From Tragulus kanchil (taxonomy: Eukaryota; Chordata; Mammalia; Artiodactyla; Tragulidae), in the NCBI GenBank assembly GCA_022376925.1, contig JAIOJX010000025.1, positions 97,491,608 through 97,555,607 of the forward strand: a stretch of DNA of 64,000 nucleotides, given 5' to 3'. The notes below the pieces were generated by a model, which did no database searches, was not told where the DNA came from, and worked only from the letters and a program-made list of their open reading frames with translations. Shown one piece after another: positions 20,578-31,850 of the stretch. How positions within the stretch are numbered: the stretch's first letter is position 1; each line of letters starts with the position of its first letter. The position numbers and the translations under genes were made by a program.

Positions 20578-22151
20578 GAGAAAACCAAGAATAATATCCA
20601 CCAGTTAATAACCAAACTAACTAGAGCACAGATTGAAGAATAATACTAGATCAGGGTCTCATTTGGGGATAAAGCAATGAGCACAGGACAGACTAAGAAA
20701 TATGGTGGGGAAAGGGAAATAAGAAAGGGAGGATGGAAGAGAAACATAGAATAATACTGCAAAGTTAAATATAGGGAGGTAAAGATCTGTATGTATTAGA
20801 GTTTAGTGCTGTAGGAAAGTAACATCAGAGAAAGCAAAGAAATAGTTGTAGTAATAAAATAGAAGTAGTAATACATATAAAAAATTTAAAAATTGAAACA
20901 GAGTTAAGTATATAGAAAAATGTAGAAAAACAAAGCACAGGTAATAAAAACAAATAAAACCCCCACAGAACCATAAAAGGCCAATGTGGAACCAGAAGTT
21001 TATACCAAAATAAAATGTGCAATTTAAAAGGAAAAAAAAAATCATATAAATTTGAATATATTCAGTCTTATTAGTAGTTTCAATAGAATTCAATGGAGGA
21101 AACAGACAAACAAAGAAAAAGAAAAAAAAAAGTGGGGGGGATGTTGAGGGGATTTGGAAAAAAAGGGAAAATAAAAAACAAGTGAAAAACAAAACAAAAC
21201 AATAAAAAAGAATAAGAAATAAAATGAAAATTTAAAAATCCAGCAGTAACTCCAACTCCAGACAAAACGTGAAAATATTGAATGTTTATGTTCTTCTGTC
21301 TCTTGCTGACTATTCAGGAATTATCCGTCTTTTTCTTGCCTCTGGCAGTGGTTCTATCTGAAGACCTCTTTTACTGCTTATTTATTTCCACCTATTCCAG
21401 AACTAAAAGGCTTGCCCAGGCTGGCCCTGGTAGTTTCTTAATCCTTAATCCGGGTACCTTTTTTTTGTGCTGGGTGGCGCTAAATTGCCTCCCTGTAGTT
21501 TGACCAGCAGCCAAACTATAGTCGGGAAAATGGCGTCTCACAAAGGATTTATTCCCGCACACCTTGTAAGAAGCACTTCTACAGTGTCCCCAACCCTGCT
21601 GTAGGCCACCATCAACCCCCGCCACCGCGGGAGACATCAGATTACTCAGAGGTGAGTCTGGCTCAGTCTTATGCAGGATCACTATTCCCCTCTCCCGAAT
21701 CTTGGTGCTCACAGAGTTTCCAGTCCTACTCAGTGGCTCTATGATCAGGTTTGTGGTAACTTCCTTCAAAGGGAATTGAATGTCGTCTTTCCGAAGACTG
21801 CTCAAGGGCACTTCTAGCTTAAGGGGGCACTTGGAACCTCTAAAACAGGTCTGGCTCTGTCTCTTGTGGGGGTCACTGCTCCTTTCTCCCGTCCTGATTT
21901 GCAACAGGCTTTGCGCCTTTGGCCCGCCCAGCCTCTCTGACGGATATGAGGTTTGACTTTTAGAAGGGCAATTGTGCCCCTCCTATCGTCTTGTTGGGGC
22001 TTCTCCATTGCTCTTCCATGTGGGATCTGTTTTTTCTGATCAGATCCAATCTCCTCCTGTCGAATGTTTTTCAGGAACTTGTTGCAATTCAGTCGATTTT
22101 CCAGGCGAGATGAGTGCGCGTCCTTCTACGTGGCCATCTTAGTTCCACCCC
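20578..22151 (-). promoter_or_regulatory. L1 5' UTR / internal promoter region
   Basis: The region upstream of ORF1 in L1 sense. The part 21400-22150 is clearly more GC-rich and CpG-containing than its surroundings, as in L1 internal promoters. The part 20580-21270 is purine-rich on the plus strand. No core promoter motif can be placed by eye. Low-complexity open frames on the minus strand at 20803-21265 are composition artefacts. Confidence 0.65.
21392..21904 (-). other. 170-codon open frame in L1 5' UTR (sense strand)
   Basis: A 170-codon ATG-started frame on the L1 sense strand, upstream of ORF1. It is rich in Ser, Arg, Lys and Pro and has no domain I recognise. The region is GC-rich, where long chance frames are more common, and the element is dead. 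I do not call it a gene. Primate L1 ORF0 is antisense, so this is not its equivalent. Confidence 0.35.
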
Positions 22152-22165
22152 TCACCTTTTCCTTT
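22152..22165. repeat. Probable L1 target-site duplication, 5' side
   Basis: 'tcaccttttccttt', directly outside the L1 5' end, matches 13000-13013 at 12 of 14 bases. Confidence 0.6.
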
Positions 22166-22745
22166 GAAACACCCATTTACTCTTTTTCCTTACTGTATTT
22201 CTCTTTCTATTTCATAAAATTACTGGTGTCATTTAATATCTGCTGCCTAATTACTAGTAACTCAAATGTCACAATTCTGATACTGATGGAGCCAGGATCT
22301 GAAATCATGTTTTCATGACTCAAATGTTTATAAATTAGTTATTAAATAAACAAAAGCAAACAAAGTTGCCCTTAAAGATGTAATTATAAATGAAAGTAAA
22401 TATAATAATTGGTAAAAACGTTGAGTTAAATAAATATTTCTTTAATAAATAAACATAACTAAATAATAAATTCACAATGAAAAGATCACTGGTTGCTTCT
22501 TTTAACTTTCACTGAAAGTCCCAAATGCACAGCAAGTTCAAGGAATAGCATATAAGACTGATAAACTCCAGGAAGTAACAGTACTATTAGCCCTACAACA
22601 ACAGTGTAAATTTGTTCGTCTTTATCTCTCAATGACCTTTTCATCCAACTTTTACTGAATCTATTTCACATGTTTCATTTCAAATCTCATTCTTTCAAAG
22701 TTCCCAGCTCTCTAGATTAACTGATATTCCTGCTCTCTCTTATTG
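22166..22745. other. Unique sequence, nothing recognised
   Basis: AT-rich DNA between the L1 and duplication D7. No gene or repeat is identified. Confidence 0.5.
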
Positions 22746-23189
22746 TCCATACAAGTAAAAACAGCTCACATTTCATCTAAAGCTTTTGCAAGAAATGAAT
22801 TTTTTCTTAGAGTTCTGAAATAATTTCATATTTTTAACTCAAAGAAAGTACACTCTTCATAATCTATGAAGAAAAGAAACAGTCCAGGATACTGGAAGTA
22901 GACAAATAAAATAAGAAAAGAGATGAAGATCAATTCTAAAAACTAAAATGAGAATTTTATTATCAAATCTAGATAAACATGATAATTGTAAATTTCATTT
23001 TATATGTAAATTTATATAACATCATTTATTTTACTTTTACATTTTACATATAAATTTTTAATTCATTAATATTATGTATGAAAGTAAAATATACTCAATT
23101 TGAAAAATATAGTGAAGGGTAAAACTACTAAGCACATGCATATAGACAGGTAATGTATACACATATACACATATGTACATACATCCATT

Positions 23190-23400
23190 GACTTTTCTAG
23201 TGACTCAGATGATAAAGAATCTGCCAACAATGCAGAAGACCCAGGTTCAATCCTTGGGTCCAGAAGATCCCCTGAAGAAGGGCATGGCAACCTACTCCAG
23301 TATTCTTGCCTGGAGAATCCCATGGACAGAGGAGCCTGGTGAGCTATAGTCCATGTGCTCGCATAGAGTTAGATAAGACTGAATAGACTTAGCATGCACT
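23190..23400 (+). mobile_element. Bov-tA SINE (D7 copy 1)
   Basis: Forward Bov-tA: tRNA-Glu-derived 'gactcagatgataaagaatc', 'gacccaggttcaatccttgg', then BovA blocks 'tactccagtattcttgcctg' and 'cccatggacagaggagcctg'. Flanked by 'tacatacat' at 23176-23184 and 23401-23409, a likely target-site duplication. Confidence 0.9.
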
Positions 23401-23533
23401 TACATACATAAAAGAAAAGGAATATAAAAACCCTATCTCACTGCTGTAAGTTTCTCCAGAATCATCTTTTCACTGCTCTACCTTGCAGAGAGATTTTTCT
23501 AGACCACTGATTTTGGGCTTTATGACCATGTTT

Positions 23534-23844
23534 CAGTTCAGTTCAGTCACTCAGTTGTATTTGACTCTTTGAGACCCCATGGACTGTAGCACACCAGGCT
23601 TCCCTGTCCTTCACCATCTCCAGGAACTTGCTCAAACTCATGTCCCTTGAGTCATGATGCCATTCAACTGTCTTGTCCTCTGTTGTCCCCTTCTCTGTCT
23701 GCCTTCTGTTTTTCCCAACATGAGGATCTTTTCCAGTGAGACATCCCTTTGCATCAGAAGGCCCAAGTATTGGAGTTTCAGCTTCAACATCAGTCCTTCC
23801 AATGAATATTCAATGTTGAATTCCTTTAAAATTGACTGGTTTGA
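23534..23844 (-). mobile_element. BovB LINE 3' fragment (first of three)
   Basis: Reverse BovB 3' region beginning 'cagttcagttcagtcactca' and including 'ccttccaatgaatattc' and 'attgactggtttgat'. It stops at the D7 junction, so the truncation is due to the duplication, not to retroposition. Confidence 0.9.
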
Positions 23845-24287
23845 TCCATACAAGTAAAACAGCTCACATTTCATCTAAAGCTTTTGCAAGAAATGAATTT
23901 TTTCTTAGAGTTCTGAAATAATTTCATATTTTTAACTCAAAGAAAGTACACTCTTCATAATCTATGAAGAAAAGAAACAGTCCAGGATACTGGAAGTAGA
24001 CAAATAAAATAAGAAAAGAGATGAAGATCAATTCTAAAAACTAAAATGAGAATTTTATTATCAAATCTAGATAAACATGATAATTGTAAATTTCATTTTA
24101 TATGTAAATTTATATAACATCATTTATTTTACTTTTACATTTTACATATAAATTTTTAATTCATTAATATTATGTATGAAAGTAAAATATACTCAATTTG
24201 AAAAATATAGTGAAGGGTAAAACTACTAAGCACATGCATATAGACAGGTAATGTATACACATATACACATATGTACATACATCCATT

Positions 24288-24498
24288 GACTTTTCTAGTG
24301 ACTCAGATGATAAAGAATCTGCCAACAATGCAGAAGACCCAGGTTCAATCCTTGGGTCCAGAAGATCCCCTGAAGAAGGGCATGGCAACCTACTCCAGTA
24401 TTCTTGCCTGGAGAATCCCATGGACAGAGGAGCCTGGTGAGCTATAGTCCATGTGCTCGCATAGAGTTAGATAAGACTGAATAGACTTAGCATGCACT
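24288..24498 (+). mobile_element. Bov-tA SINE (D7 copy 2)
   Basis: Second copy of the SINE at 23190-23400, with the same flanking 'tacatacat' motifs. Confidence 0.9.
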
Positions 24499-24631
24499 TA
24501 CATACATAAAAGAAAAGGAATATAAAAACCCTATCTCACTGCTGTAAGTTTCTCCAGAATCATCTTTTCACTGCTCTACCTTGCAGAGAGATTTTTCTAG
24601 ACCACTGATTTTGGGCTTTATGACCATGTTT

Positions 24632-25585
24632 CAGTTCAGTTCAGTCACTCAGTTGTATTTGACTCTTTGAGACCCCATGGACTGTAGCACACCAGGCTTC
24701 CCTGTCCTTCACCATCTCCAGGAACTTGCTCAAACTCATGTCCCTTGAGTCATGATGCCATTCAACTGTCTTGTCCTCTGTTGTCCCCTTCTCTGTCTGC
24801 CTTCTGTTTTTCCCAACATGAGGATCTTTTCCAGTGAGACATCCCTTTGCATCAGAAGGCCCAAGTATTGGAGTTTCAGCTTCAACATCAGTCCTTCCAA
24901 TGAATATTCAATGTTGAATTCCTTTAAAATTGACTGGTTTGATCTTCTTGTAGTCGAAAGGACTCTCAAGAGTCATCTTCAACATCACAATTTGAAGACA
25001 TCAGTTCTTCAGTGTTCGGGCTTCTTTGTGACCAGCTCTCACATCCATGCATGTCTACTGGAAAAAACCCTAGCTTTGACTATACATACCTTTATTGGCA
25101 AAGTGATGTCTCTGCTTTTTAATACACTGTCTAGATTTGTGATTGTTTTCCTCCAAGGAGCAAGCATCTTTTAATTTTATGGCTGCAGTCACCACCTGCA
25201 GTGATTTTGGAGCCCAAGAAATTAAAGTCTGTCACTATTTCCATTATTTGCCCATCTGTTTGCCATGACATGATGGGACCAGATGCCATGATCTTTGTTT
25301 TTTGAATGTTGAGTTTTAAGCCAGCTTTTTCACTCTCCTCTTTCACCTTCATCAAAAGGCTCTTTAGTTCTCTTCACTTTCTACTGTAAGAGTGGTATCA
25401 TCTGCATACCTGAGGTTATTGATATTTCTCCCAGCAGTCTTGATTTCAGCTTGTGCTCCATTCAGCCCAGCATTTCACATGATGTACTCTGGGTATAAGT
25501 TAAATAAGTAGGTAATAATATACAGCCTTGATGTACTCCTTTCCCAGTTTGGAACTAGTCCATTTTTCCATGTCTGGTACTAACC
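24632..25585 (-). mobile_element. BovB (RTE-clade) LINE fragment (second)
   Basis: About 950 bases of BovB in reverse orientation, 5'-truncated. Known BovB blocks appear in order, from 'cagttcagttcagtcactca' through 'ttggcaaagtgatgtctctg', 'atggctgcagtcaccacctg', 'ctgaggttattgatatttct' and 'atacagccttgatgtactcc'. BovB is established as horizontally transferred between squamates and ruminants, and this copy is degenerate. Confidence 0.92.
25131..25355 (-). pseudogene. BovB reverse transcriptase fragment
   Basis: A 74-residue open piece of the RTE-type reverse transcriptase region, with GLKLNIQKTKIMASG and VTDFNFLGSKITAGGDCSHKIK, the conserved block following the catalytic core in RTE elements. 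The catalytic loop itself is not included. Repeated identically at 26227-26451 by D8. Confidence 0.85.
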
Positions 25586-25756
25586 AATTTTAATCATCGA
25601 AATATTAATGGCTTAATTATGGCATTCAGACAGAAAATTCTAGAAGCAGTTCAAGTTTTTGCCAGTCTTGCATCCTTGGAAGGCATGTTGGGTTCTATCA
25701 TTGGAATCATGTTGGCCCTCTTGTGTTGAACAATAAAAATTCTATGCCATTTGTTT

Positions 25757-26681
25757 CAGTTCAGTTCAGTCACCCCCATGCTAGCACACCAGGCTTCCCT
25801 GTCCTTCACCATCTCCAGGAACTTGCTCAAACTCATGTCCCTTGAGTCATGATGCCATTCAACTGTCTTGTCCTCTGTTGTCCCCTTCTCTGTCTGCCTT
25901 CTGTTTTTCCCAACATGAGGATCTTTTCCAGTGAGACATCCCTTTGCATCAGAAGGCCCAAGTATTGGAGTTTCAGCTTCAACATCAGTCCTTCCAATGA
26001 ATATTCAATGTTGAATTCCTTTAAAATTGACTGGTTTGATCTTCTTGTAGTCGAAAGGACTCTCAAGAGTCATCTTCAACATCACAATTTGAAGACATCA
26101 GTTCTTCAGTGTTCGGGCTTCTTTGTGACCAGCTCTCACATCCATGCATGTCTACTGGAAAAACCATAGCTTTGACTATACATACCTTTATTGGCAAAGT
26201 GATGTCTCTGCTTTTTAATACACTGTCTAGATTTGTGATTGTTTTCCTCCAAGGAGCAAGCATCTTTTAATTTTATGGCTGCAGTCACCACCTGCAGTGA
26301 TTTTGGAGCCCAAGAAATTAAAGTCTGTCACTATTTCCATTATTTGCCCATCTGTTTGCCATGACATGATGGGACCAGATGCCATGATCTTTGTTTTTTG
26401 AATGTTGAGTTTTAAGCCAGCTTTTTCACTCTCCTCTTTCACCTTCATCAAAAGGCTCTTTAGTTCTCTTCACTTTCTACTGTAAGAGTGGTATCATCTG
26501 CATACCTGAGGTTATTGATATTTCTCCCAGCAGTCTTGATTTCAGCTTGTGCTCCATTCAGCCCAGCATTTCACATGATGTACTCTGGGTATAAGTTAAA
26601 TAAGTAGGTAATAATATACAGCCTTGATGTACTCCTTTCCCAGTTTGGAACTAGTCCATTTTTCCATGTCTGGTACTAACC
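25757..26681 (-). mobile_element. BovB LINE fragment (third, from D8)
   Basis: Copy of 24632-25585 made by duplication D8, lacking about 27 bases near its left end. Includes the reverse transcriptase fragment at 26227-26451. Confidence 0.9.
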
Positions 26682-26822
26682 AATTTTAATCATCGAAATA
26701 TTAATGGCTTAATTATGGCATTCAGACAGAAAATTCTAGAAGCAGTTCAAGTTTTTGCCAGTCTTGCATCCTTGGAAGGCATGTTGGGTTCTATCATTGG
26801 AATCATGTTGCCCTCTTGTGTT

Positions 26823-27270
26823 ACTGCCCTCAAATAAAGAAAACCCAGAAAGGACTCTTTCAGAGGTGATCTAAATCTGAGCTGCAAACTAAATCCAAGT
26901 TTGAAGGAGGCCCAATAAGACCAGCAGAACCAAGGATCCTTGGGTTTCTCTGAGGTATAACACTAGACCTCTATGTAGTATGAGTGAGAAATACATAATT
27001 ATGGTTGTAAGCTAATGATATTCATGTTTTCTTTTGTTACACATATGCTAGTAAATGCTGATGCATTTTATCCCATCTTTATGCTCCTACATCAAGTAGA
27101 TAAAGTAGGAAAGAATCACTGTAAAATATTTTATTTTTATGCATTTTATTGCTTAGAGCTTTTATTGCATAGCTGAGATAATATTGTGAAATACAATTTT
27201 TGAATGTGACATTTTTATTTAACATTGTCCATGATATGGTATTTCATAAAGGGAATTTGTAAAGGGTGAA
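26823..27270. other. Unique sequence, nothing recognised
   Basis: AT-rich single-copy DNA after D8. Confidence 0.5.
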
Positions 27271-27284
27271 TACTATTCAATTGT

Positions 27285-27419
27285 TTATTTATTTATTTAT
27301 TTATTTTTTATTCTGCATTTTTGCTTTTGCAGAGTTTTATTGTTTACAGATATGCATAATCCCAGATTAGTCATATACATATCCCATTCCCCCCATCCCA
27401 TCCATCCTGGCCATCATAA
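27285..27419 (-). mobile_element. 5'-truncated L1 3' end
   Basis: A (ttta)n/T-rich tail, then 'gcagagttttattgtttaca' and 'aatcccagattagtcatata', closely matching the tail of the large L1 (13030-13100). Imperfect 14-bp flanks at 27271-27284 and 27420-27433 (11 of 14 match) look like a target-site duplication. This is an independent, short L1 insertion of the same subfamily. Confidence 0.85.
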
Positions 27420-27433
27420 TACTTACCAATTGT

Positions 27434-28081
27434 ATCAAGACCCATCATTCCCTTTAATTAGACCACTAGCTTGTTTCCACTTATAAATAACATTGGAATG
27501 ATCATTCTTGATCTTACATTTTTATTTTTATTACAGGTAGCAAGAACATAAGAGGTTCCTAAAATGTAATTCATTTGTCAAAGCAAGTACATATGTCAAG
27601 TTAAGCCTAATGATGCAAATTTTTTTGTTATCTAGAAATTTTAAACCAGTCTACTCTTATAACGAGTCTATGAAATTTCAGTTTGTTGTACTCTCATCAC
27701 TGTTAGAACTAAAATATTTAAACATATCCTAATTTTAGAGGCATGAATGGCATCTTCTTTTAATTGCAATGGGAGCTTAATTTTGAAGTATTGAGTTATA
27801 AGCATTAAAGGGGAAGTATCACTCATAAGAGTTAGACTCATATTATAGTGAATAGTTTATGTTACACCAATATAAGTGACACAAACATCATTTAATTTGA
27901 AGGACAGCATAACAGACGTGTATAGAAGGGATTTCTGGAGACAATGATCGGCATTTTTAAAAATCATTTTACAAGGATCTTTGTGAATGAAACTGAGAGG
28001 ACATATACTTAAGAATATTAGAAATCGTTAAGTTTGTAATAGGTTGTTGGTTCAGATGTGGTTCTACCAACAAATAGAGGA
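27434..28081. other. Unique sequence, nothing recognised
   Basis: AT-rich, no supported gene or repeat. Confidence 0.5.
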
Positions 28082-30223
28082 ATTTAAAGAATCTGTTTTG
28101 AGGTGTTACAATGATTTAAAGATGCCACAAACATTTAGTGGGGGGAGGGGCAGGGATGACATATCGCTTTTTTACATACGATGGCTCTTCACAAACAGAG
28201 GTTGCTCCAAATGCTGGGCACAATTATCTTGACATTCATTGGACTTCAGGGTATGAATATTGGATCAATAGCAGCATAGATCATCTCTACAACTTCTGTG
28301 ATAAGATTTTTTTTCTTGACTCACGTCTGTTTCCCTCTCTCTCTTTCTATCTCTCCCTCTGTGATACACAAACATATGCAAATATTTATTCATGACTTTT
28401 ATGTGTTGTGGGCAAGAGGAAAGAACTTCTAAGTAAAGAGAAGTCATCAGGAAAATGAAGGAGATGCTGGATCATGCAAAGATAATCTTGGATACAGTAG
28501 TACAACCAGAGCTGTCCTTCACATGTGAGTCACTCTTTGTGTGACTTTGCCACTCCATGATTATAAAAGTGTTATATAGGACTTATAAAAATATTCCTTT
28601 TATTTTTCCAACATTTTAGATTGTTTTAAAAAGAAATTCATTCTTTACCCCATCTCTCACTGACAAATCACTTATTTTTCCTTAAAACAACTCCAAATTC
28701 TAGTCATCGACACCTAGCACATGCTAAGTGCCATTTGTCATAAATACAAACTAATTTCTATGCTGCATCCCCTAATAACTCTGTGGACCGTGGTGTCATT
28801 CAGAACTGTAAGAAGGAAAGAGATACCAATGTGCTCACAAATTCAGATTTCTTATATTTTAGACAAATGGCTGGCAAAGCTTTTCTGTAAAGGGCCAAAA
28901 AATACATGTTTTGCATTTGTGGTGCCATGACTACTAAACTCTACTATCACAGCATAAAAGCAGCCTAAGATAATACAGTATTGAATGGACATGGATGCAT
29001 TCTAAAGAGATATTTATAATTGAGAATGAGATAATGAATTTCCTGAAATTTCCTGAACTATATTGTGAGCAGTAAATAAACCTGTTATTGTGCTAAGACA
29101 CTGAATGTACAATATATTATTGTAGAATAATTAATATTGAATGCATAATATTATTTAAAGAATCTGTTTTGGGGTGTTACAATGATTTAAAGATGCCACA
29201 AACATTTAGTGGGGGGAGGGGCAGGGATGACATATCGCTTTTTTACATACGATGGCTCTTCACAAACAGAGGTTGCTCCAAATGCTGGGCACAATTATCT
29301 TGACATTCATTGGACTTCAGGGTATGAATATTGGATCAATAGCAGCATAGATCATCTCTACAACTTCTGTGATAAGATTTTTTTTCTTGACTCACGTCTG
29401 TTTCCCTCTCTCTCTTTCTATCTCTCCCTCTGTGATACACAAACATATGCAAATATTTATTCATGACTTTTATGTGTTGTGGGCAAGAGGAAAGAACTTC
29501 TAAGTAAAGAGAAGTCATCAGGAAAATGAAGGAGATGCTGGATCATGCAAAGATAATCTTGGATACAGTAGTACAACCAGAGCTGTCCTTCACATGTGAG
29601 TCACTCTTTGTGTGACTTTGCCACTCCATGATTATAAAAGTGTTATATAGGACTTATAAAAATATTCCTTTTATTTTTCCAACATTTTAGATTGTTTTAA
29701 AAAGAAATTCATTCTTTACCCCATCTCTCACTGACAAATCACTTATTTTTCCTTAAAACAACTCCAAATTCTAGTCATCGACACCTAGCACATGCTAAGT
29801 GCCATTTGTCATAAATACAAACTAATTTCTATGCTGCATCCCCTAATAACTCTGTGGACCGTGGTGTCATTCAGAACTGTAAGAAGGAAAGAGATACCAA
29901 TGTGCTCACAAATTCAGATTTCTTATATTTTAGACAAATGGCTGGCAAAGCTTTTCTGTAAAGGGCCAAAAAATACATGTTTTGCATTTGTGGTGCCATG
30001 ACTACTAAACTCTACTATCACAGCATAAAAGCAGCCTAAGATAATACAGTATTGAATGGACATGGATGCATTCTAAAGAGATATTTATAATTGAGAATGA
30101 GATAATGAATTTCCTGAAATTTCCTGAACTATATTGTGAGCAGTAAATAAACCTGTTATTGTGCTAAGACACTGAATGTACAATATATTATTGTAGAATA
30201 ATTAATATTGAATGCATAATATT
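28082..30223 (+). repeat. Direct duplication D9 (period 1071)
   Basis: Copy 1 is 28082-29152 and copy 2 is 29153-30223, joined without filler. The only difference I see is ttgagg against ttgggg near 28100/29171. The unit includes a pyrimidine-rich (ct)n stretch near 28330 and a MER-like element. Open frames of 60-85 codons appear in identical pairs because of the duplication and show no known domain. Confidence 0.95.
28860..28995 (+). mobile_element. Old MER-like DNA-transposon fragment (D9 copy 1)
   Basis: The blocks 'cttttctgtaaagggcca', 'ttttgcatttgtggtgccat', 'actactaaactctactat' and 'aaaagcagcctaagataata' follow the order of a common old nonautonomous mammalian repeat ('tctgtaaagggccagatag' family). 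I am not certain of the family name. Repeated at 29931-30066. Confidence 0.65.
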
Positions 30224-30639
30224 ATTTTTACAGTAGGTAAGACGACCACTTTTAAGGCTGAAAAACTGGAATAATAGGACTGTGTTCTCTGAAAAGGGAG
30301 AAGGAATAAAAAAGACTTAAATCTTTGAGAGAATACCTAAGACATTGTTCAATATCTCCTGGATAATCTGACTGATATTGATCAGTGACTGTGTGAAAGC
30401 AAAATTTCAGAGACTTGGGGGAAAAACACCTACAAAGAGCAGAAAAAATATTCTGGTGCCATGATATGACTTGGGAAAATTTGCATTTTCATCAATGTAG
30501 TGGAAAGATCTAATAATAAATGAGATATGGGCTAAAATTCTCACAAGGGTATTGCTTTAGTCAGTAAGTTAACTCAGCTCTAGAATAAAAGCTGCCATAG
30601 ACTCAATCTGAAGATCTTGAAATAGTCAAACAAATTCCA
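30224..30639. other. Nothing clearly recognised
   Basis: AT-rich sequence leading into decayed L1M. It may already be part of that element. Confidence 0.4.
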
Positions 30640-31850
30640 AGAAACTTAACTCTGTACAAACACAAAATAATTTAAAGGAATAAGAAACACCCATCAAACA
30701 ACAGCATAAAAGTTTGCAATGTCAGCAAACAATAAAAAATATCAGGTACACAAAGAAGTAGGATGATATGACCCATTTAACAGGAAAAGCAACAGTCAAT
30801 AGAAGCAAATCCAGAAGTAAGTGTTGAAACTAGAAGATATAGACACTATGACAGCTATTATTAAAATGCTGCCTATGTTTTAATAAGGTGAAGTAAAACA
30901 GGTCATTATAAGGAGATAAATAGAAGATATAAAAATAATTCAGTGAAAAAACTCTAGAGATAAAAAATAAAACACCAGAAATAATAAAATACTGGATGTG
31001 ATTGATCATAAATTAGATATGGCAGAAAAATGTCACTTAACTTGAAAAATAGCAATATAAACCATACAAACTGAAACAGAGGAAACAAGTTAAAAATCCT
31101 GAATTTTAGCAAGTTTTGGAATAATAGCTAGAGTATTTGGAGGTCAAGAGGTTGGGAATGATATACAGTATAAATGTTCTTTATATCCAAAGGCAGATCA
31201 AAATGAATTGCTGAAAATAAGTTACAGAGAATTTCTATAGATATACATAGCTTAAAAGAAAAAATACAAAAAAAGATATAACACTCAAATAATAATAAGA
31301 ACATATGACTGACTGAAATGATTATATTAATTAATAAGAACTAAATTTCAGAATAAACAATACTTCCATGGATAAAGAGAAACATTTATGATGATAAATA
31401 GGTTATTTTATTAAGAGTATATAACAACTGTAAATGTGTTTGCTTCAAGTGACATGACAGAACTTGAGTGAAAAACCTGAGAAATAGATAAAATCCAAAA
31501 GATATGGCTGAGGAATATATGGGAAATCTGTAAAAATATTACAGATTTGAACAAAACTATTAAATAACTGAACCTATTTAACATTTAAAATGCACTCCAC
31601 CCAACAACAGAATACATATTCTTCTGAAATATACATGACATATTCAATGGAGAGACCATATTGTGAGCCAAAATCAAGTCTGAATACATTTAAAATTCTC
31701 TTTCCACAAAGGATTCATTAGAAATCAGTAGCAGGAATATATCTGGAAAATATATCTGTTAAATATTTGGAATTTAACAATAGAATGCTAAATAGCCTAT
31801 GAGTCAAAAAAGATATCTCGAAGGAAATTAGAGTGAAGAGATAGCAAAGC
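30640..31850 (+). mobile_element. Decayed L1M-type LINE, plus strand
   Basis: Order and wording follow an old L1. The stretch 30750-31000 resembles the L1M 5' UTR/ORF1 region ('gatatgacccatttaacagg', 'gaagcaaatccagaagtaag', 'gacagctattattaaaatg'). The stretch 31560-31830 resembles the ORF2 endonuclease end ('actccacccaacaacagaat', 'acatattcttctgaaatata', 'ggaatttaacaatagaatgc'). No long frame remains. Part of it is repeated by D10 and D11. Confidence 0.7.

Larger units (their letters stand above)
13014..22151 (-). mobile_element. Near full-length L1 (ruminant type), inactive
   Basis: One L1 on the minus strand. The 5' end is near 22151, where the L1-typical gene-strand start 'ggaactaagatggcc' is seen. 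A long 5' UTR, ORF1, ORF2 (endonuclease, reverse transcriptase, Cys-rich C-terminus), 3' UTR and A-rich tail end near 13014. The element is 9.1 kb here but about 7.0 kb once the two internal duplications D5 and D6 are removed. Flanks 13000-13013 and 22152-22165 match at 12 of 14 positions, a plausible target-site duplication. Stops and frameshifts break both ORFs, and key catalytic residues are altered. Confidence 0.9.
22746..24942 (+). repeat. Direct duplication D7 (period 1098)
   Basis: Copy 1 is 22746-23844 and copy 2 is 23845-24942, joined without filler. The unit contains AT-rich DNA, a Bov-tA and about 310 bases of BovB. One A is lost near the start of copy 2 (aaaaaca against aaaaca). 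The last 310 bases of copy 2 are also the first part of duplication D8. Confidence 0.95.
24629..26822 (+). repeat. Direct duplication D8 (period about 1097)
   Basis: Copy 1 is 24629-25727 and copy 2 is 25754-26822, with about 26 unmatched bases between (25728-25753). At the start of copy 2 a block of about 27 bases is missing or scrambled (24649-24684 against 25773-25781). Elsewhere only small differences occur (for example aaaaaaccct against aaaaaccat near 25060/26160). It overlaps D7, so the segment 23531-23844 occurs three times. Confidence 0.94.

Noticed and set aside
20803..21265. Minus-strand frames rich in Phe, Leu and Tyr resembling membrane proteins
   Set aside because: They are translations of a low-complexity pyrimidine-rich stretch in the L1 5' UTR.
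28138..29466. Pairs of identical open frames (for example 28138-28395 and 29209-29466) as a conserved gene pair
   Set aside because: The identity is caused by duplication D9, which copies all sequence including noncoding parts. The frames show no domain.
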